The notes beneath the pieces are model-generated. The model saw only the letters and a list, made by a program, of their open reading frames with translations, searched no databases and was not told the DNA's origin. Shown here piece after piece: positions 1-8,343 of a stretch of DNA of 64,000 nucleotides. This DNA comes from Subtercola endophyticus (GTDB lineage Bacteria > Actinomycetota > Actinomycetes > Actinomycetales > Microbacteriaceae). Every line of letters starts with the position of its first letter. Position 1 is the stretch's first letter. A program made the position numbers and the translations under genes. The stretch is taken from NCBI RefSeq assembly GCF_021044565.1, contig NZ_CP087997.1, forward strand, positions 3,224,001 through 3,288,000, given 5' to 3'.

Positions 1-240
1 GCCACCATCGACGAGGGTCACCGTCTGCTTGCCGGCGTTCACGAGGTCGGCGTCTTCTTCGCCTTCGAACGGAAACGGACCCATGCCGAGCAGACCGTTC
101 TCGCTCTGCAGGGTGACGGTCACGCCGTCGGGGAGGTGGTTGGCGACCATCGTCGGAATGCCGATTCCGAGGTTGACGTATTCGCCGTCGTGCAGCTCTT
201 GGGCGGCGATTGCCGCCATCTCATCGCGTGACCACGCCAT
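1..240 (-). CDS. 3-oxoacid CoA-transferase subunit B (partial, C-terminus outside window)
   Basis: Only the first 80 codons are inside the window, starting at the ATG at 238-240. The protein begins [16 protein letters not shown] and contains the glycine-rich [13 protein letters not shown] segment and the SENG motif, whose glutamate (about residue 47) is the covalent catalytic residue of type I CoA-transferases. The enzyme moves CoA from succinyl-CoA to a 3-oxoacid such as acetoacetate or 3-oxoadipate. It lies 55 bp downstream of subunit A in the same direction, and the two would form the heterotetramer. Sequence alone does not separate ScoB from PcaJ. Confidence 0.9.
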   Translation of the reverse strand, partial: MAWSRDEMAAIAAQELHDGEYVNLGIGIPTMVANHLPDGVTVTLQSENGLLGMGPFPFEGEEDADLVNAGKQTVTLVDGG

Positions 241-295
241 GGTTTTGCTCTCTTTCGTTGTCGTTCGCGGGGAAGGTGCGCGGGTCGGCTGCGTG

Positions 296-1009
296 TCAGC
301 CGGCGACCGCGACGCGCGGTCTGACGGTTCGCTGTTCGATCTCTTTGACCCGGTCGGTGGCCTGCACCAGGCGCTGAACGAAGATGCCCGGGGTGACGAT
401 GATGTTCGGGTCGATCCATCCGCCGTGCACGATCTCTTCGGCCTCAGCGATGGTCACCCGGCCCGCGGTTGCGACGTTCGGGTTGAAGTTGCGGGCCGCG
501 TGGCGGTAGATCAGATTGCCGGATTCGTCGGCCCGGTACGCATGCACGAGGGCGATGTCGGCGACGATGCCGCGCTCGAGCACATACGTCTCCCCGTCGA
601 ACTCGTGCAGCTCTTTGCCCTCGGCCACGGGGGTGCCGACGCCCGTCTTCGTATAGAACCCGGCGATGCCCGCCCCGCCCGCCCGAAGGCGTTCGGCGAG
701 CGTGCCCTGCGGCACGAACTCCACGTCGAGTTCGCCGCTGAGGTACTGCTGGGCGAACAGCTTGTTCTCGCCGACGTACGAGGCGAGCACCTTGCTCACC
801 TGGTGGTTCTCGAGCAGAATGCCCAAGCCCTTTCCGTCGACGCCCATGTTGTTCGACACGATGGTGAGCCCGGTCGCGCCGCTGTCACGCACCGCTTCGA
901 TCAGGTCGTAGGGGTTTCCGCTCAGGCCGAAACCCCCGACCGCGATCGTCGCACCGTCGTGAATGACGTCGCGCACGGCATCCGCTGCGCTCTGCCAGAT
1001 CTGCGTCAT
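296..1009 (-). CDS. 3-oxoacid CoA-transferase subunit A
   Basis: 237 aa starting [12 protein letters not shown]. An AAGGAG ribosome site directly upstream of the ATG at 1007-1009 fixes the start; the frame stays open further upstream but without such a site. The N-terminal [19 protein letters not shown] segment and the [15 protein letters not shown] segment are typical of the alpha subunit of succinyl-CoA:3-ketoacid or 3-oxoadipate CoA-transferases. The length is normal. It forms an operon with subunit B and is divergent from an IclR-family regulator, an arrangement common for protocatechuate or ketone-body catabolism, so the regulator probably controls it. The exact acceptor acid is unknown. 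Confidence 0.92.
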   Translation of the reverse strand: MTQIWQSAADAVRDVIHDGATIAVGGFGLSGNPYDLIEAVRDSGATGLTIVSNNMGVDGKGLGILLENHQVSKVLASYVGENKLFAQQYLSGELDVEFVPQGTLAERLRAGGAGIAGFYTKTGVGTPVAEGKELHEFDGETYVLERGIVADIALVHAYRADESGNLIYRHAARNFNPNVATAGRVTIAEAEEIVHGGWIDPNIIVTPGIFVQRLVQATDRVKEIEQRTVRPRVAVAG

Positions 1010-1151
1010 CTGCACTCCTTCGTGTGTGGCCCGAACAGCTGCCCAGAAAGTGGGCAGCCCTCGATGCTCTCGTGAACATACGCGCGCGCAGTCACGCCGG
1101 TCAACGGATGCCCGCCCAAGTGTTTGCAGTGTGGGCGAACTTCGAGGCACC

Positions 1152-1166
1152 GTCCGTAATATGGAC
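1152..1166. promoter_or_regulatory. candidate operator/promoter between CoA-transferase and IclR gene
   Basis: The palindrome GTCC-GTAATAT-GGAC lies in the divergent intergenic region and contains a TAATAT -10-like hexamer read rightward. A larger ATATG...CATAT inverted pair (1159-1163 and 1177-1181) overlaps it. The position, just upstream of the IclR gene, fits autoregulation and control of the CoA-transferase. This is inference from symmetry and position only. Confidence 0.35.
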
Positions 1167-1206
1167 ACATCGAGGACATATCTGAGCCCGCCGAAGGAGA
1201 TCACCG

Positions 1207-2004
1207 ATGGCCCAAGCACTGCAAGGAGCTCAGATGATCGCGCGCGCCGGGCTCGTTCTGCGTGCCGTCAGCGCGCGTATGCCCGACGGAGTCTCCACGG
1301 CCGACGTGGCTCGCGACACGGCGCTTGCTCGCCCGACGGCTCATCGGCTGCTCGCTTCGCTGGCGGCCGAAGGGTTTCTCGACCTCGACAGCGCTCGGGG
1401 TCGCTGGTTTCTCGGCCCAGAACTGTTTCTGATGGGATCGCTCGCGGCCGAGCGCTATGACATGACCGACCTCGCGCGTGACAGCGTGGAACTCTTGGCA
1501 CGCGAGACCGGCGAGAGCGCCTTTCTTTCGGCCCGCCGCGGATACGAAACCGTGTGCGTGACGCGGGTCGAGGGCAGTTTTCCCGTGCGATCGCACGTGC
1601 TGTACGAAGGCGTTCGGTTTCCGCTGGGCGTGGCATCCGCAGGCCTGGCGATCGTGTCGTTCTTGTCGCCGGCCGAGATCGACACCTATCTTGCGGGCGA
1701 CCCGCTCGTCGAGCGCTGGGGCGAACCGCACTCGGCAGCCGCGCTGCGCAAGCGGATCGCCGAGACGCGCTCCCTCGGTTACGCCGTCAACCCGGCCTTG
1801 ATCGTCGAGGGCAGCTGGGGCATGGGCGCCGCCATCTTCGACGACTCCGGCCGCCCGATCTGGGCGCTCAGCCTCACCGGCATCGAATCCCGTTTCGCCG
1901 CCCACCGCCGCCCCCAGCTCGGCAAGCTCCTGCTCGAGCAGGCCCACCTCGTGACCCGCCGCCTCACCACCCGCGCCGTCTCCTTCACCCCGCCCCGCCG
2001 CTAG
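1207..2004 (+). CDS. IclR-family transcriptional regulator
   Basis: 265 aa with an N-terminal winged helix-turn-helix (about residues 10-65, including VSTADVARDTALARPTAHRL) followed by the IclR effector-binding domain (about 80-255, with the ETGESAFLSARRGYETVCV segment). A GAAGGAGA ribosome site precedes the ATG. Such proteins bind aromatic or small acid effectors and usually control an adjacent catabolic operon. Here the divergent CoA-transferase genes at 1-1009 are the obvious target. The C-terminus is rich in arginine and proline. The effector cannot be read from sequence. Confidence 0.9.
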   Translation: MAQALQGAQMIARAGLVLRAVSARMPDGVSTADVARDTALARPTAHRLLASLAAEGFLDLDSARGRWFLGPELFLMGSLAAERYDMTDLARDSVELLARETGESAFLSARRGYETVCVTRVEGSFPVRSHVLYEGVRFPLGVASAGLAIVSFLSPAEIDTYLAGDPLVERWGEPHSAAALRKRIAETRSLGYAVNPALIVEGSWGMGAAIFDDSGRPIWALSLTGIESRFAAHRRPQLGKLLLEQAHLVTRRLTTRAVSFTPPRR

Positions 2005-2036
2005 GCCCCTCGTCTCACACACTTCCCCAACGTTGA

Positions 2037-2098
2037 TGAGGCCGTTATGGCGCGAGTGAGGCGCCTATAGCGACCTCAAGATGGGCGTAACGGCCTCA
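2037..2098. repeat. intergenic inverted repeat, copy 1 (terminator-like)
   Basis: TGAGGCCGTTA at 2037-2047 is a perfect inverted match to TAACGGCCTCA at 2088-2098, with an inner TGAGG...CCTCA pair inside the loop. It sits between the convergent ends of the IclR gene and mftG, so it could terminate both. A related element occurs at 60202-60243, also between convergent genes, which suggests a dispersed intergenic repeat family rather than a unique terminator. Confidence 0.7.
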
Positions 2099-2124
2099 CC
2101 TTCGCGCGTGCCGCTCCTCGTTGT

Positions 2125-3795
2125 TCAGAGGCCGCGGGCCATGAACGAGGCGACGAGTTCGCCGATGAGCACGGCGGTAGCGGCGGGGCCGCGCAGGGGG
2201 GCCGTGGGCAAGATGGAGGTGTCGGCGACACGCAATCCCGTGACGCCGTAGACGCGGCCGTACTGGTCGACGACCGCGAGGGGGTCGGATTCCGCACCCA
2301 TCTTCGCGCTGCTGCACAGGTGGATCGCGGTGCCGAGGTGCCCGAGCATCCACTCGTTCAGCCGTGCGTCGTCGTCGAGCAGGGCCGAATCGAGTTCGGT
2401 GAGCGAGCGAAAGACGTGCGAGAACGGCCGCGAGCGCAGCAGGGCGACGGCCGTGCGCACGCCTTCGCGCATGCGGGTGAGGTCGTCGTCGGTCGAGAGG
2501 TAGTTGTAGTCGATGCGCGGAGAGACGGCCGGGTCTGCCGAGACGAGGGAGATCGAACCGCGCGACGTCTCGTCTTGCACCGCGACCAGCAGCGCGAGGT
2601 CGTTGCGGTGCGCGAACTGTGACGCGAATCGGCGCAAAGAGACACCGCGCATGGCCCGCGCAGACCGCAGCGGGTGCCGCAGAAAGCCGCGCGCGCCCGA
2701 GAGAACCGCCCACGAGCTGCCGGTGAGCAAGAACCCGGTCGGCTTGATCATCGGCAAGATCTCGATGTCACCTCCGCTCGCCCCGGCACCGGCCGCGCCA
2801 GTCCCGGCCGCCTGAAAGTTGAGGCAGTCGGCGAGCGACTGGCTGGTGCGGTAGTCGACCACACCCCGCCGAGGCTGCCAGCCCACCGAGACCTCCGGAT
2901 GATCGCAGAACTCCGCCCCGACCCCGGCCCTGTCGGCGACCACCGTGATGCCGAAATCGTCGAGTTGCGCACGCGGCCCGATGCCCGACAGCAGCAGCAG
3001 GTGGGGAGATTTCACGCCACCGGCGCTCAACACGATCTCGCGCCCCCGAATCACGCGAACGGATGCGCCCTGCTCGACCTCCACCCCCACCGCCCGAGTG
3101 CCCTCGAAGACCACCCGCCGCACGAACGAGTCGCCCTGCACCGTGAGGTTCGGGCGCCCGAACACCGGTTCGATGTAGGCGATGCCGGTGTTGCGCCGCA
3201 CCCCGTCGATGACGTTCATCGGCACAGGGCCGTACCCGGGCATCCCCTGATCGTTCTTGTCGGGCTCGCCGCGAAACCCCAACTCTGCGGTTGCTGCCGC
3301 GAACGCACGCGTCGCCGGGTTGCTCTGATCGGGGCGGCGAATCGCCATCGGGCCCGCGTCGCCGTGCACGGCTGTGGCGCCGTAGTCGAGGTCGTTTTCG
3401 AGTTTCTGGTAGAACGGCAGAACCTTCTCGTACGCCCACTCGTCGTTGCCGCCGGCGCTCCAGCGCTCGAAGTCTTCGCGCCGAGCCCTGATGAAATAAC
3501 CGCCGTTCACGCTCGACGACCCGCCGAGAATCTTGCCGCGCGCAATGGAGTACGGCAGCTTCGGGGTGAGAAACCCGGTGAACGACCAGTTGTTCGCGTG
3601 CCCCGGCATGGCACCCTCGACGGTTCCCCCATCGAGCAACGAGGGGGGAAAGTCGCTCGCCGTACGCGGCACCGGGCCCGCCTCGAGCAGCAGCACCGAT
3701 CGGCCCGCGTCTTCGCTCAGGCGGGCGGCCAGCGGAGCGCCCGCAGCGCCCGCGCCGACGACGATGACGTCGTAGACCGCGGGCCCATCACTCAT
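2125..3795 (-). CDS. mftG: MftG, mycofactocin-associated GMC-family dehydrogenase
   Basis: 556 aa GMC oxidoreductase. The N-terminal FAD dinucleotide fold (VYDVIVVGAGAAGAPLAARL, about residues 8-27) and the GKILGGSSSVNGG signature are intact. The C-terminal catalytic block holds HLCSSAKMG and RGPAATAVLIGE. MftG is known to oxidise reduced mycofactocin and pass electrons to the respiratory chain. Its ATG overlaps the mftR stop by 8 bp, so the two are probably translationally coupled, and both lie divergent from mftA. The identification rests on the GMC fold plus its place in a complete mycofactocin locus. Confidence 0.92.
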   Translation of the reverse strand: MSDGPAVYDVIVVGAGAAGAPLAARLSEDAGRSVLLLEAGPVPRTASDFPPSLLDGGTVEGAMPGHANNWSFTGFLTPKLPYSIARGKILGGSSSVNGGYFIRARREDFERWSAGGNDEWAYEKVLPFYQKLENDLDYGATAVHGDAGPMAIRRPDQSNPATRAFAAATAELGFRGEPDKNDQGMPGYGPVPMNVIDGVRRNTGIAYIEPVFGRPNLTVQGDSFVRRVVFEGTRAVGVEVEQGASVRVIRGREIVLSAGGVKSPHLLLLSGIGPRAQLDDFGITVVADRAGVGAEFCDHPEVSVGWQPRRGVVDYRTSQSLADCLNFQAAGTGAAGAGASGGDIEILPMIKPTGFLLTGSSWAVLSGARGFLRHPLRSARAMRGVSLRRFASQFAHRNDLALLVAVQDETSRGSISLVSADPAVSPRIDYNYLSTDDDLTRMREGVRTAVALLRSRPFSHVFRSLTELDSALLDDDARLNEWMLGHLGTAIHLCSSAKMGAESDPLAVVDQYGRVYGVTGLRVADTSILPTAPLRGPAATAVLIGELVASFMARGL

Positions 3796-4423
3796 CGAAC
3801 GACGCGACGCGCTTCGAGACGAACGCCACGGCGATGGCTTCGTACGATTTCTCCATCAGCTCGTCGAGCTGGGACTCGTCGTCTCGCAGCCACGCCTCGT
3901 AGGCAGCGAGAGACGCGCCCAGAAGCGCCCAGCCGATGGCCTGCGGAGTGAGGTCGTCGGGGGCGAGCCCCATTCGGGCCGCGGCGTATTCGGCGATCAC
4001 GTGTCGCCAGGCCTCATAGCGCAGCGCCGCGTGCGCCACAAGGGTCGGCACCGTCAGCAAGAGCGTCATGCGCCGACGGTGGTAGGCGACCTCGTCGTAC
4101 GGCAGGTGGTTGAAGTGGATGACGGCCATTCGTAACGCGTCGATCAGCGCCACGTCATTCGGAATCTGGTCGAGATAACGACGCATCTGCTCGAGTTGCG
4201 ACTCGAAGTCGCCCCATGGCACATCGTTCTTCGACACGAAATACCGAAAGAACGTGCGCCGCCCGATTCCGGCCGCTACCGCGATGTCGTCGACCGTCAC
4301 CGACTCGAATCCGCGCTCGATGAAGAGGGTGAGTGCAACGTGGCTGATCTCCGCCTGCGATGTCGACGGCTGCCGCCCCGAGCGCGGCTTGACGACCACT
4401 GACTCTGAGCCCGACGACGACAT
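3788..4423 (-). CDS. mftR: MftR, mycofactocin system TetR-family regulator
   Basis: 211 aa starting MSSSGSESVVVKPRSGRQPS, with a GGGGAGAG ribosome site before the ATG at 4421-4423. The frame stays open upstream, but that stretch is the intergenic region. The TetR helix-turn-helix is clear (VDDIAVAAGIGRRTFFRYF), followed by an all-helical ligand domain. The SGRQPSTSQAEISHVALTLF start is typical of mycofactocin regulators. MftR homologues respond to acyl-CoA and repress the mft operon. It is divergent from mftA and overlaps mftG. The palindrome at 4493-4505 is a candidate binding site. Confidence 0.93.
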   Translation of the reverse strand: MSSSGSESVVVKPRSGRQPSTSQAEISHVALTLFIERGFESVTVDDIAVAAGIGRRTFFRYFVSKNDVPWGDFESQLEQMRRYLDQIPNDVALIDALRMAVIHFNHLPYDEVAYHRRRMTLLLTVPTLVAHAALRYEAWRHVIAEYAAARMGLAPDDLTPQAIGWALLGASLAAYEAWLRDDESQLDELMEKSYEAIAVAFVSKRVASFDE

Positions 4424-4492
4424 GTTCTCTCCCCGGCCACCTTGTCGGCCTTCCCTCTTATTATCGCTCTTATCGAGATTGCTCTTCCATTC

Positions 4493-4513
4493 GGCACTCG
4501 GTGCCAGTACAGT
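4493..4513 (+). promoter_or_regulatory. mftA promoter with candidate MftR operator
   Basis: A perfect 13-bp palindrome GGCAC-TCG-GTGCC (4493-4505) lies just upstream of a TACAGT -10-like hexamer (4508-4513), 56 bp before the mftA start. A repressor bound there would block RNA polymerase. It is the strongest symmetric site in the mftR-mftA divergent region. Assignment to MftR is inference from position. Confidence 0.5.
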
Positions 4514-4568
4514 GATTTTTGTCACAGCTAGACGCCCAATGAAGTCCGTTCGACATGAGGAGAATCCC

Positions 4569-4685
4569 ATGAACAGCAGTGAAGCCGTAACAGCCGAACC
4601 CACCACCGAGACGGTCGACGAAGTCATCGAGTCTGATTCGCTGGTCGAAGAGGTCTCGATCGACGGTATGTGCGGCGTCTACTAA
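4569..4685 (+). CDS. mftA: MftA, mycofactocin precursor peptide
   Basis: 38 aa, with an AGGAGA site at about 4557-4563 fixing the ATG at 4569. The peptide is acidic (many E, D, T, S) and ends in IDGMCGVY, the conserved mycofactocin core. In this family the terminal Val-Tyr pair is decarboxylated and cross-linked by MftC, then cut off by MftE and turned into the redox cofactor. It begins the rightward mft operon, 10 bp before mftB. The core is intact, so the system should be functional. Confidence 0.97.
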   Translation: MNSSEAVTAEPTTETVDEVIESDSLVEEVSIDGMCGVY

Positions 4686-4695
4686 GCCGTTCACC

Positions 4696-5016
4696 GTGCC
4701 CCCCGTACTCGCAGTGTCTATCGATTTAGACAGCGCGTGGGATCTGCATCCGCAGGTCTCGGTCAGGCCCGAACCATTCGGCGCCTTGCTGTACCACTTC
4801 GGTACCCGCAAACTGTCGTTCCTGAAAGACCGCACGCTGTTGGCGGTCGTTCAGTCTCTGGCCGACTCGCCTTCTGTGCGTGCGGCCTGTGTCACTGCCG
4901 GCGTCTCTGACGCCGACCTGCCCAAATATGCACGGGCGCTCGACACGCTCGTCATCTCGTCAATGGTTATCCAAAGACCGGTCGTTGAACCACCGGTCGC
5001 CGAAAGGGCCTCATGA
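4696..5016 (+). CDS. mftB: MftB, mycofactocin peptide chaperone (PqqD-like RRE)
   Basis: 106 aa small protein with the family pattern AWDLHPQVSVRPEPFGALLYHF followed by TRKLSFLKDRTLLAVV. MftB is the RiPP recognition element that binds the MftA leader and presents it to MftC. The GTG at 4696 is used as start. There is no strong ribosome site, and a second GTG at 4714 is possible; coupling to the mftA stop 10 bp upstream is plausible. The stop overlaps the mftC ATG (ATGA). Confidence 0.93.
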   Translation: MPPVLAVSIDLDSAWDLHPQVSVRPEPFGALLYHFGTRKLSFLKDRTLLAVVQSLADSPSVRAACVTAGVSDADLPKYARALDTLVISSMVIQRPVVEPPVAERAS

Positions 5017-6332
5017 CAATCCTGGATGCACGTCCCGAAGCACAGGTGGGCACGAAGCAGTCTTTCGGCCGCACCCCCGCGCCCGCCTCGGCAGACACGC
5101 CGAAGCCCGGTCGTCTCGTCGACCTCTTCGAATACGGCCTGGACTCCCCGATCTGCCTCACCTGGGAGCTCACCTACGCGTGCAATCTCTCGTGCTCGCA
5201 CTGCCTGTCGAGCTCTGGCCGTCGTGATCCGCGCGAGCTGACCACCGAAGAGGCGAAGGGTGTCATCGACGAGTTCGAGCGCATGCAGGTGTTCTACGTG
5301 AACATCGGTGGCGGCGAGCCCACCATTCGGCCCGACTTCTGGGAACTCGTCGACTACGCCTCCGAACACCATGTCGGCGTCAAGTTCTCGACGAACGGCG
5401 TGAAGATCAGCCCCGAGATCGCCCAGCGCCTCGTGAACAGCGACTACGTCGACGTGCAGATCTCTCTCGACGGCGCGACCGCCGACGTCAACGACTACGT
5501 ACGCGGCCCCGGCTCGTACGACACCGCGATGCGGGCGATGCAGAACCTGTACGACGCGGGCTTCGAGAACTTCAAGATCTCGGTCGTCTGCACCCGGCAG
5601 AACATTCCCCAGCTCGACGAGTTCAAGGCCATCGCCGACAAGTACAAGGCGCAGCTGCGCCTCACGCGGCTGCGTCCATCCGGTCGCGGCGCCGACGTGT
5701 GGGACGACCTGCACCCCCTGCCCGAGCAGCAGAAAGAGCTCTACAACTGGCTCGTCGCGCACGGCGAAGGCGTGCTCACCGGTGACTCGTTCTTCCACCT
5801 CTCCGCCTACGGTGACGCCCTGCCGGGTCTGAACCTCTGCGGCGCCGGTCGCGTCGTGTGCCTCATCGACCCCGTTGGCGATGTGTACGCCTGCCCGTTC
5901 GCGATTCACGAAGAGTTTCTCGCCGGCAACGTGCGCTCCGAAGGCGGATTCCAAGAGGTCTGGCGCAACTCCGAACTCTTCGCGCGGCTGCGCAACCCGC
6001 AGACCGGCGGTGCGTGCACCTCGTGCTCGTTCTTCGACTCCTGCCGCGGCGGCTGCATGGCCGCCAAGTTCTTCACCGGGCTGCCGCTCGACGGGCCCGA
6101 CCCGGAGTGCGTGCGCGGCTTCGGCGAAGACGCGCTTACCAAGCGCAAGGAGATCGACAGCATCCCGAAGCCCGACGGCGACCACTCGCACAGCACCGTT
6201 CGCGGCCCACGCCGAGACGGCAAGCCCGTCACGAAGTCGCGGCCCGTCAACCTCACCCTCTCGCTGCGGCGCCCCGAAGCGCCACCGGTCAGCGCCTGCG
6301 AAATCGACCCCCTCGCCGGATTCCGGCCGTAA
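5013..6332 (+). CDS. mftC: MftC, mycofactocin radical SAM/SPASM maturase
   Basis: 439 aa. The radical SAM cluster motif CNLSCSHC has cysteines at about 57, 61 and 64, followed by the GGGEPTIRPDF SAM-binding segment. The C-terminal SPASM part holds many cysteines (LCGAGRVVC, ACPFAIHEE, CTSCSFFDSCRGGC, PDPEC) for auxiliary iron-sulfur clusters. MftC removes the carboxylate of the MftA C-terminal tyrosine and cross-links it to the neighbouring valine. The tail after about residue 385 is basic and variable, somewhat longer than usual. Its ATG overlaps the mftB stop. Confidence 0.96.
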   Translation: MTILDARPEAQVGTKQSFGRTPAPASADTPKPGRLVDLFEYGLDSPICLTWELTYACNLSCSHCLSSSGRRDPRELTTEEAKGVIDEFERMQVFYVNIGGGEPTIRPDFWELVDYASEHHVGVKFSTNGVKISPEIAQRLVNSDYVDVQISLDGATADVNDYVRGPGSYDTAMRAMQNLYDAGFENFKISVVCTRQNIPQLDEFKAIADKYKAQLRLTRLRPSGRGADVWDDLHPLPEQQKELYNWLVAHGEGVLTGDSFFHLSAYGDALPGLNLCGAGRVVCLIDPVGDVYACPFAIHEEFLAGNVRSEGGFQEVWRNSELFARLRNPQTGGACTSCSFFDSCRGGCMAAKFFTGLPLDGPDPECVRGFGEDALTKRKEIDSIPKPDGDHSHSTVRGPRRDGKPVTKSRPVNLTLSLRRPEAPPVSACEIDPLAGFRP

Positions 6333-6338
6333 GAAGAC

Positions 6339-7277
6339 ATGTCTGAACTCGAATCCGTCGACGAACTCGCCCCGATCGACGTCTCTGCAACGCGCGCCCG
6401 AGTCGCCGCGCACCTCGTCGGCCGCGAGCGTGAACTCGAGTTGACGCTCGCTGCCGTCGCCGCGGGTCGTGACATCGTGCTCGAAGGCCCACCCGGCACG
6501 AGCAAGACCACGATGCTCAAGGCCATCACCGAAGAGTGGGGCATTCCGCTGCTCTTCGTCGAGGGCAACGCCGACCTGACACCCGCGAAGCTCGTCGGGC
6601 ACCACAACCCCGCCCGAGTGCTGCGCGAAGACTACAACGCCGACAACTTCGTCGCCGGCCCGCTCGTCGAGGCCATGCGAGACGGCGGATTCCTCTACAT
6701 CGAAGAGTTCAACCGCGCCCCCGAAGACACGCTGAACACCTTGCTGACCGCCATGGCCGACCGCGCGATTGCCATTCCGCGCGTCGGCACCGTCATCGCC
6801 AAGCCGACATTCCGCGTCATCGCGTCGATGAACCCCTACGACAACGTCGGAACGACCCGCCTCTCGACCAGCGTGCACGACCGGCTCAACCGACTGGCGG
6901 TCGACTACCAAGACGCGGCTGCCGAAGAGGGAATCGTGCGCCTTCGCACCGGTGCGAGCGGCCCGCTCGCCGACCGGCTCATTCCCGACGCCGTCGCCGT
7001 GACGCGCATGACCCGTGAACATCAGGATGTTCGGCAGGGCTCGAGCGTACGAGGAGCCATCGACTGCGTGCTGGTCGGGCTGCAGCTCGCCGAACTGCGC
7101 GGCATTGTCGACCCGACCGACGAGCGCTACACCGAACTCGTCTACGACGCGATGATTCTGTCGCTCTCCGGGCGCATCCATCTCGACGAGTCGGTCGAGC
7201 TGACGCCCGAAGCTGTGCTGCGCGAGATTTGGGAAGACCACTTCATTCTGCTTCCCGCCGCAGCCGATCCCGGCTGA
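6339..7277 (+). CDS. MoxR-type AAA+ ATPase inside mycofactocin operon
   Basis: 312 aa AAA+ ATPase of the MoxR/CbbQ/NorQ type. Walker A is GPPGTSKTT (about residues 48-56), Walker B is LYIEEFNRAP (about 123-132), and IASMNPYDNVGTTRLS follows as sensor 1. It lies 6 bp after mftC and 6 bp before a VWA protein. This ATPase plus VWA pairing is known from CbbQ/CbbO, NorQ/NorD and MoxR systems that remodel or load metal cofactors into enzymes. The mft core pathway as usually described does not need it, so its role here is open: perhaps activation of a mycofactocin-dependent dehydrogenase. Confidence 0.88.
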   Translation: MSELESVDELAPIDVSATRARVAAHLVGRERELELTLAAVAAGRDIVLEGPPGTSKTTMLKAITEEWGIPLLFVEGNADLTPAKLVGHHNPARVLREDYNADNFVAGPLVEAMRDGGFLYIEEFNRAPEDTLNTLLTAMADRAIAIPRVGTVIAKPTFRVIASMNPYDNVGTTRLSTSVHDRLNRLAVDYQDAAAEEGIVRLRTGASGPLADRLIPDAVAVTRMTREHQDVRQGSSVRGAIDCVLVGLQLAELRGIVDPTDERYTELVYDAMILSLSGRIHLDESVELTPEAVLREIWEDHFILLPAAADPG

Positions 7278-7283
7278 AGAGAA

Positions 7284-8264
7284 GTGGCCCTCGATTCCCC
7301 CATCACCCGTAAATCGGGGATGGGCAAAGCGCGCACTCTGCGCCCGCTGACACGCAAGCCGAAGAAGCTCGACGCGGAACCGACCGTGTTCGAGGCGAAG
7401 CCCGGTGCCGGTGGTCCCGTCTTTCGCGCGGCGAAGCAGGGAGCATCCGCCGCCAAGGGCTCGACCCGCGGCTCGGCCGACCCGACGTCGACCGACGACG
7501 AGGGCGAACTCGAGCTGGCCGTCGCGGCCGAAGTGCCCACCGATTCGAGCGCACGCGCACTCGCACGTCAGATCACCGCACGCCTGGCGATTCCTCGGCC
7601 GAAAAAGAACGCGCAGGCCAAGCGCGGAGCCGGGTCGCTCGCCAGCCTGCCGTACCGCGGCGGGTCAGATGAGATCGACCTCGACAAGACGATCGAGTTG
7701 CTCGCCGAGCATCCGGTGCCCGACGACGAAGACATCATCGTGCGCGACCGAGTTCGCACGAAGCGCTCCGTTGTGCTCGCCGTGGATGTCTCGGGCTCGA
7801 TGAAGGGCGACCGCTTGCAGTCCGCAGCGGCCACCGTCGGCGCCGTTGCGGCCGAGCTGCAGAAGGATGCGCTCTCGGTGATCGCCTTCTGGTCAGACGC
7901 AGCCGTGCTGCTGAACCTCGGGCAGCCCGTCAAGCCGATGGAGCTGCTCGACTCGATACTGCGGATGCCCGCCCGCGGCCTCACGAACGTGTCGTTCCCT
8001 CTCGAGCTCGCCGCCCGCCAGCTTTCCCGGGTGCCGGCTCGGGATGCCCGGGTGATTCTCTTGTCGGACTGCGTGCACAACGCCGGCCCCGACCCGCGCA
8101 TCATCGCGGCACGACTGCCCCGGCTCGACGTGCTCATCGACGTGAGCGCCGAGAAAGACGTCGAGCTCGGTCGCGAACTCGCTTCTGCAGGGCACGGCAC
8201 CGCCCGGCTGGTGCACAACTATCGCGATGTGGCGCCGGCGCTCAGCGCCATCTTCCATTCCTGA
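7284..8264 (+). CDS. VWA-domain protein partnered with MoxR ATPase
   Basis: 326 aa starting at GTG 7284 with GAAGAGAA upstream. The N-terminal 110 residues are basic and low-complexity. The C-terminal von Willebrand A domain has a complete MIDAS: DVSGS (about residues 168-172), a threonine in GLTNVSFP, and LLSDCVHNAGPD. Its neighbour is a MoxR ATPase, as in CoxE, CbbO and NorD pairs where the VWA partner bridges ATPase and target enzyme. It has no signal peptide, so it is probably cytosolic. The gene ends 79 bp before mftD, which has its own good ribosome site. Confidence 0.87.
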   Translation: MALDSPITRKSGMGKARTLRPLTRKPKKLDAEPTVFEAKPGAGGPVFRAAKQGASAAKGSTRGSADPTSTDDEGELELAVAAEVPTDSSARALARQITARLAIPRPKKNAQAKRGAGSLASLPYRGGSDEIDLDKTIELLAEHPVPDDEDIIVRDRVRTKRSVVLAVDVSGSMKGDRLQSAAATVGAVAAELQKDALSVIAFWSDAAVLLNLGQPVKPMELLDSILRMPARGLTNVSFPLELAARQLSRVPARDARVILLSDCVHNAGPDPRIIAARLPRLDVLIDVSAEKDVELGRELASAGHGTARLVHNYRDVAPALSAIFHS

Positions 8265-8343
8265 CTCGAGCCGTCTCTAACGCCCGAGTCACCCACCATT
8301 TCAGACCCGAACACAGCACACGAATACAAGGAGACACGACCAC

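Noticed and set aside
4569..4685. Search for a second mycofactocin-type precursor elsewhere in the window
   Set aside because: No other short frame ending in a GMCGVY-like core was noticed.
4851..7241. Very long leftward open frame (796 codons) opposite mftB, mftC and the ATPase gene
   Set aside because: It is antisense to clearly conserved proteins and its translation is a repetitive Val/Asp/Gly/Arg mix with no domain; a high-GC shadow frame.
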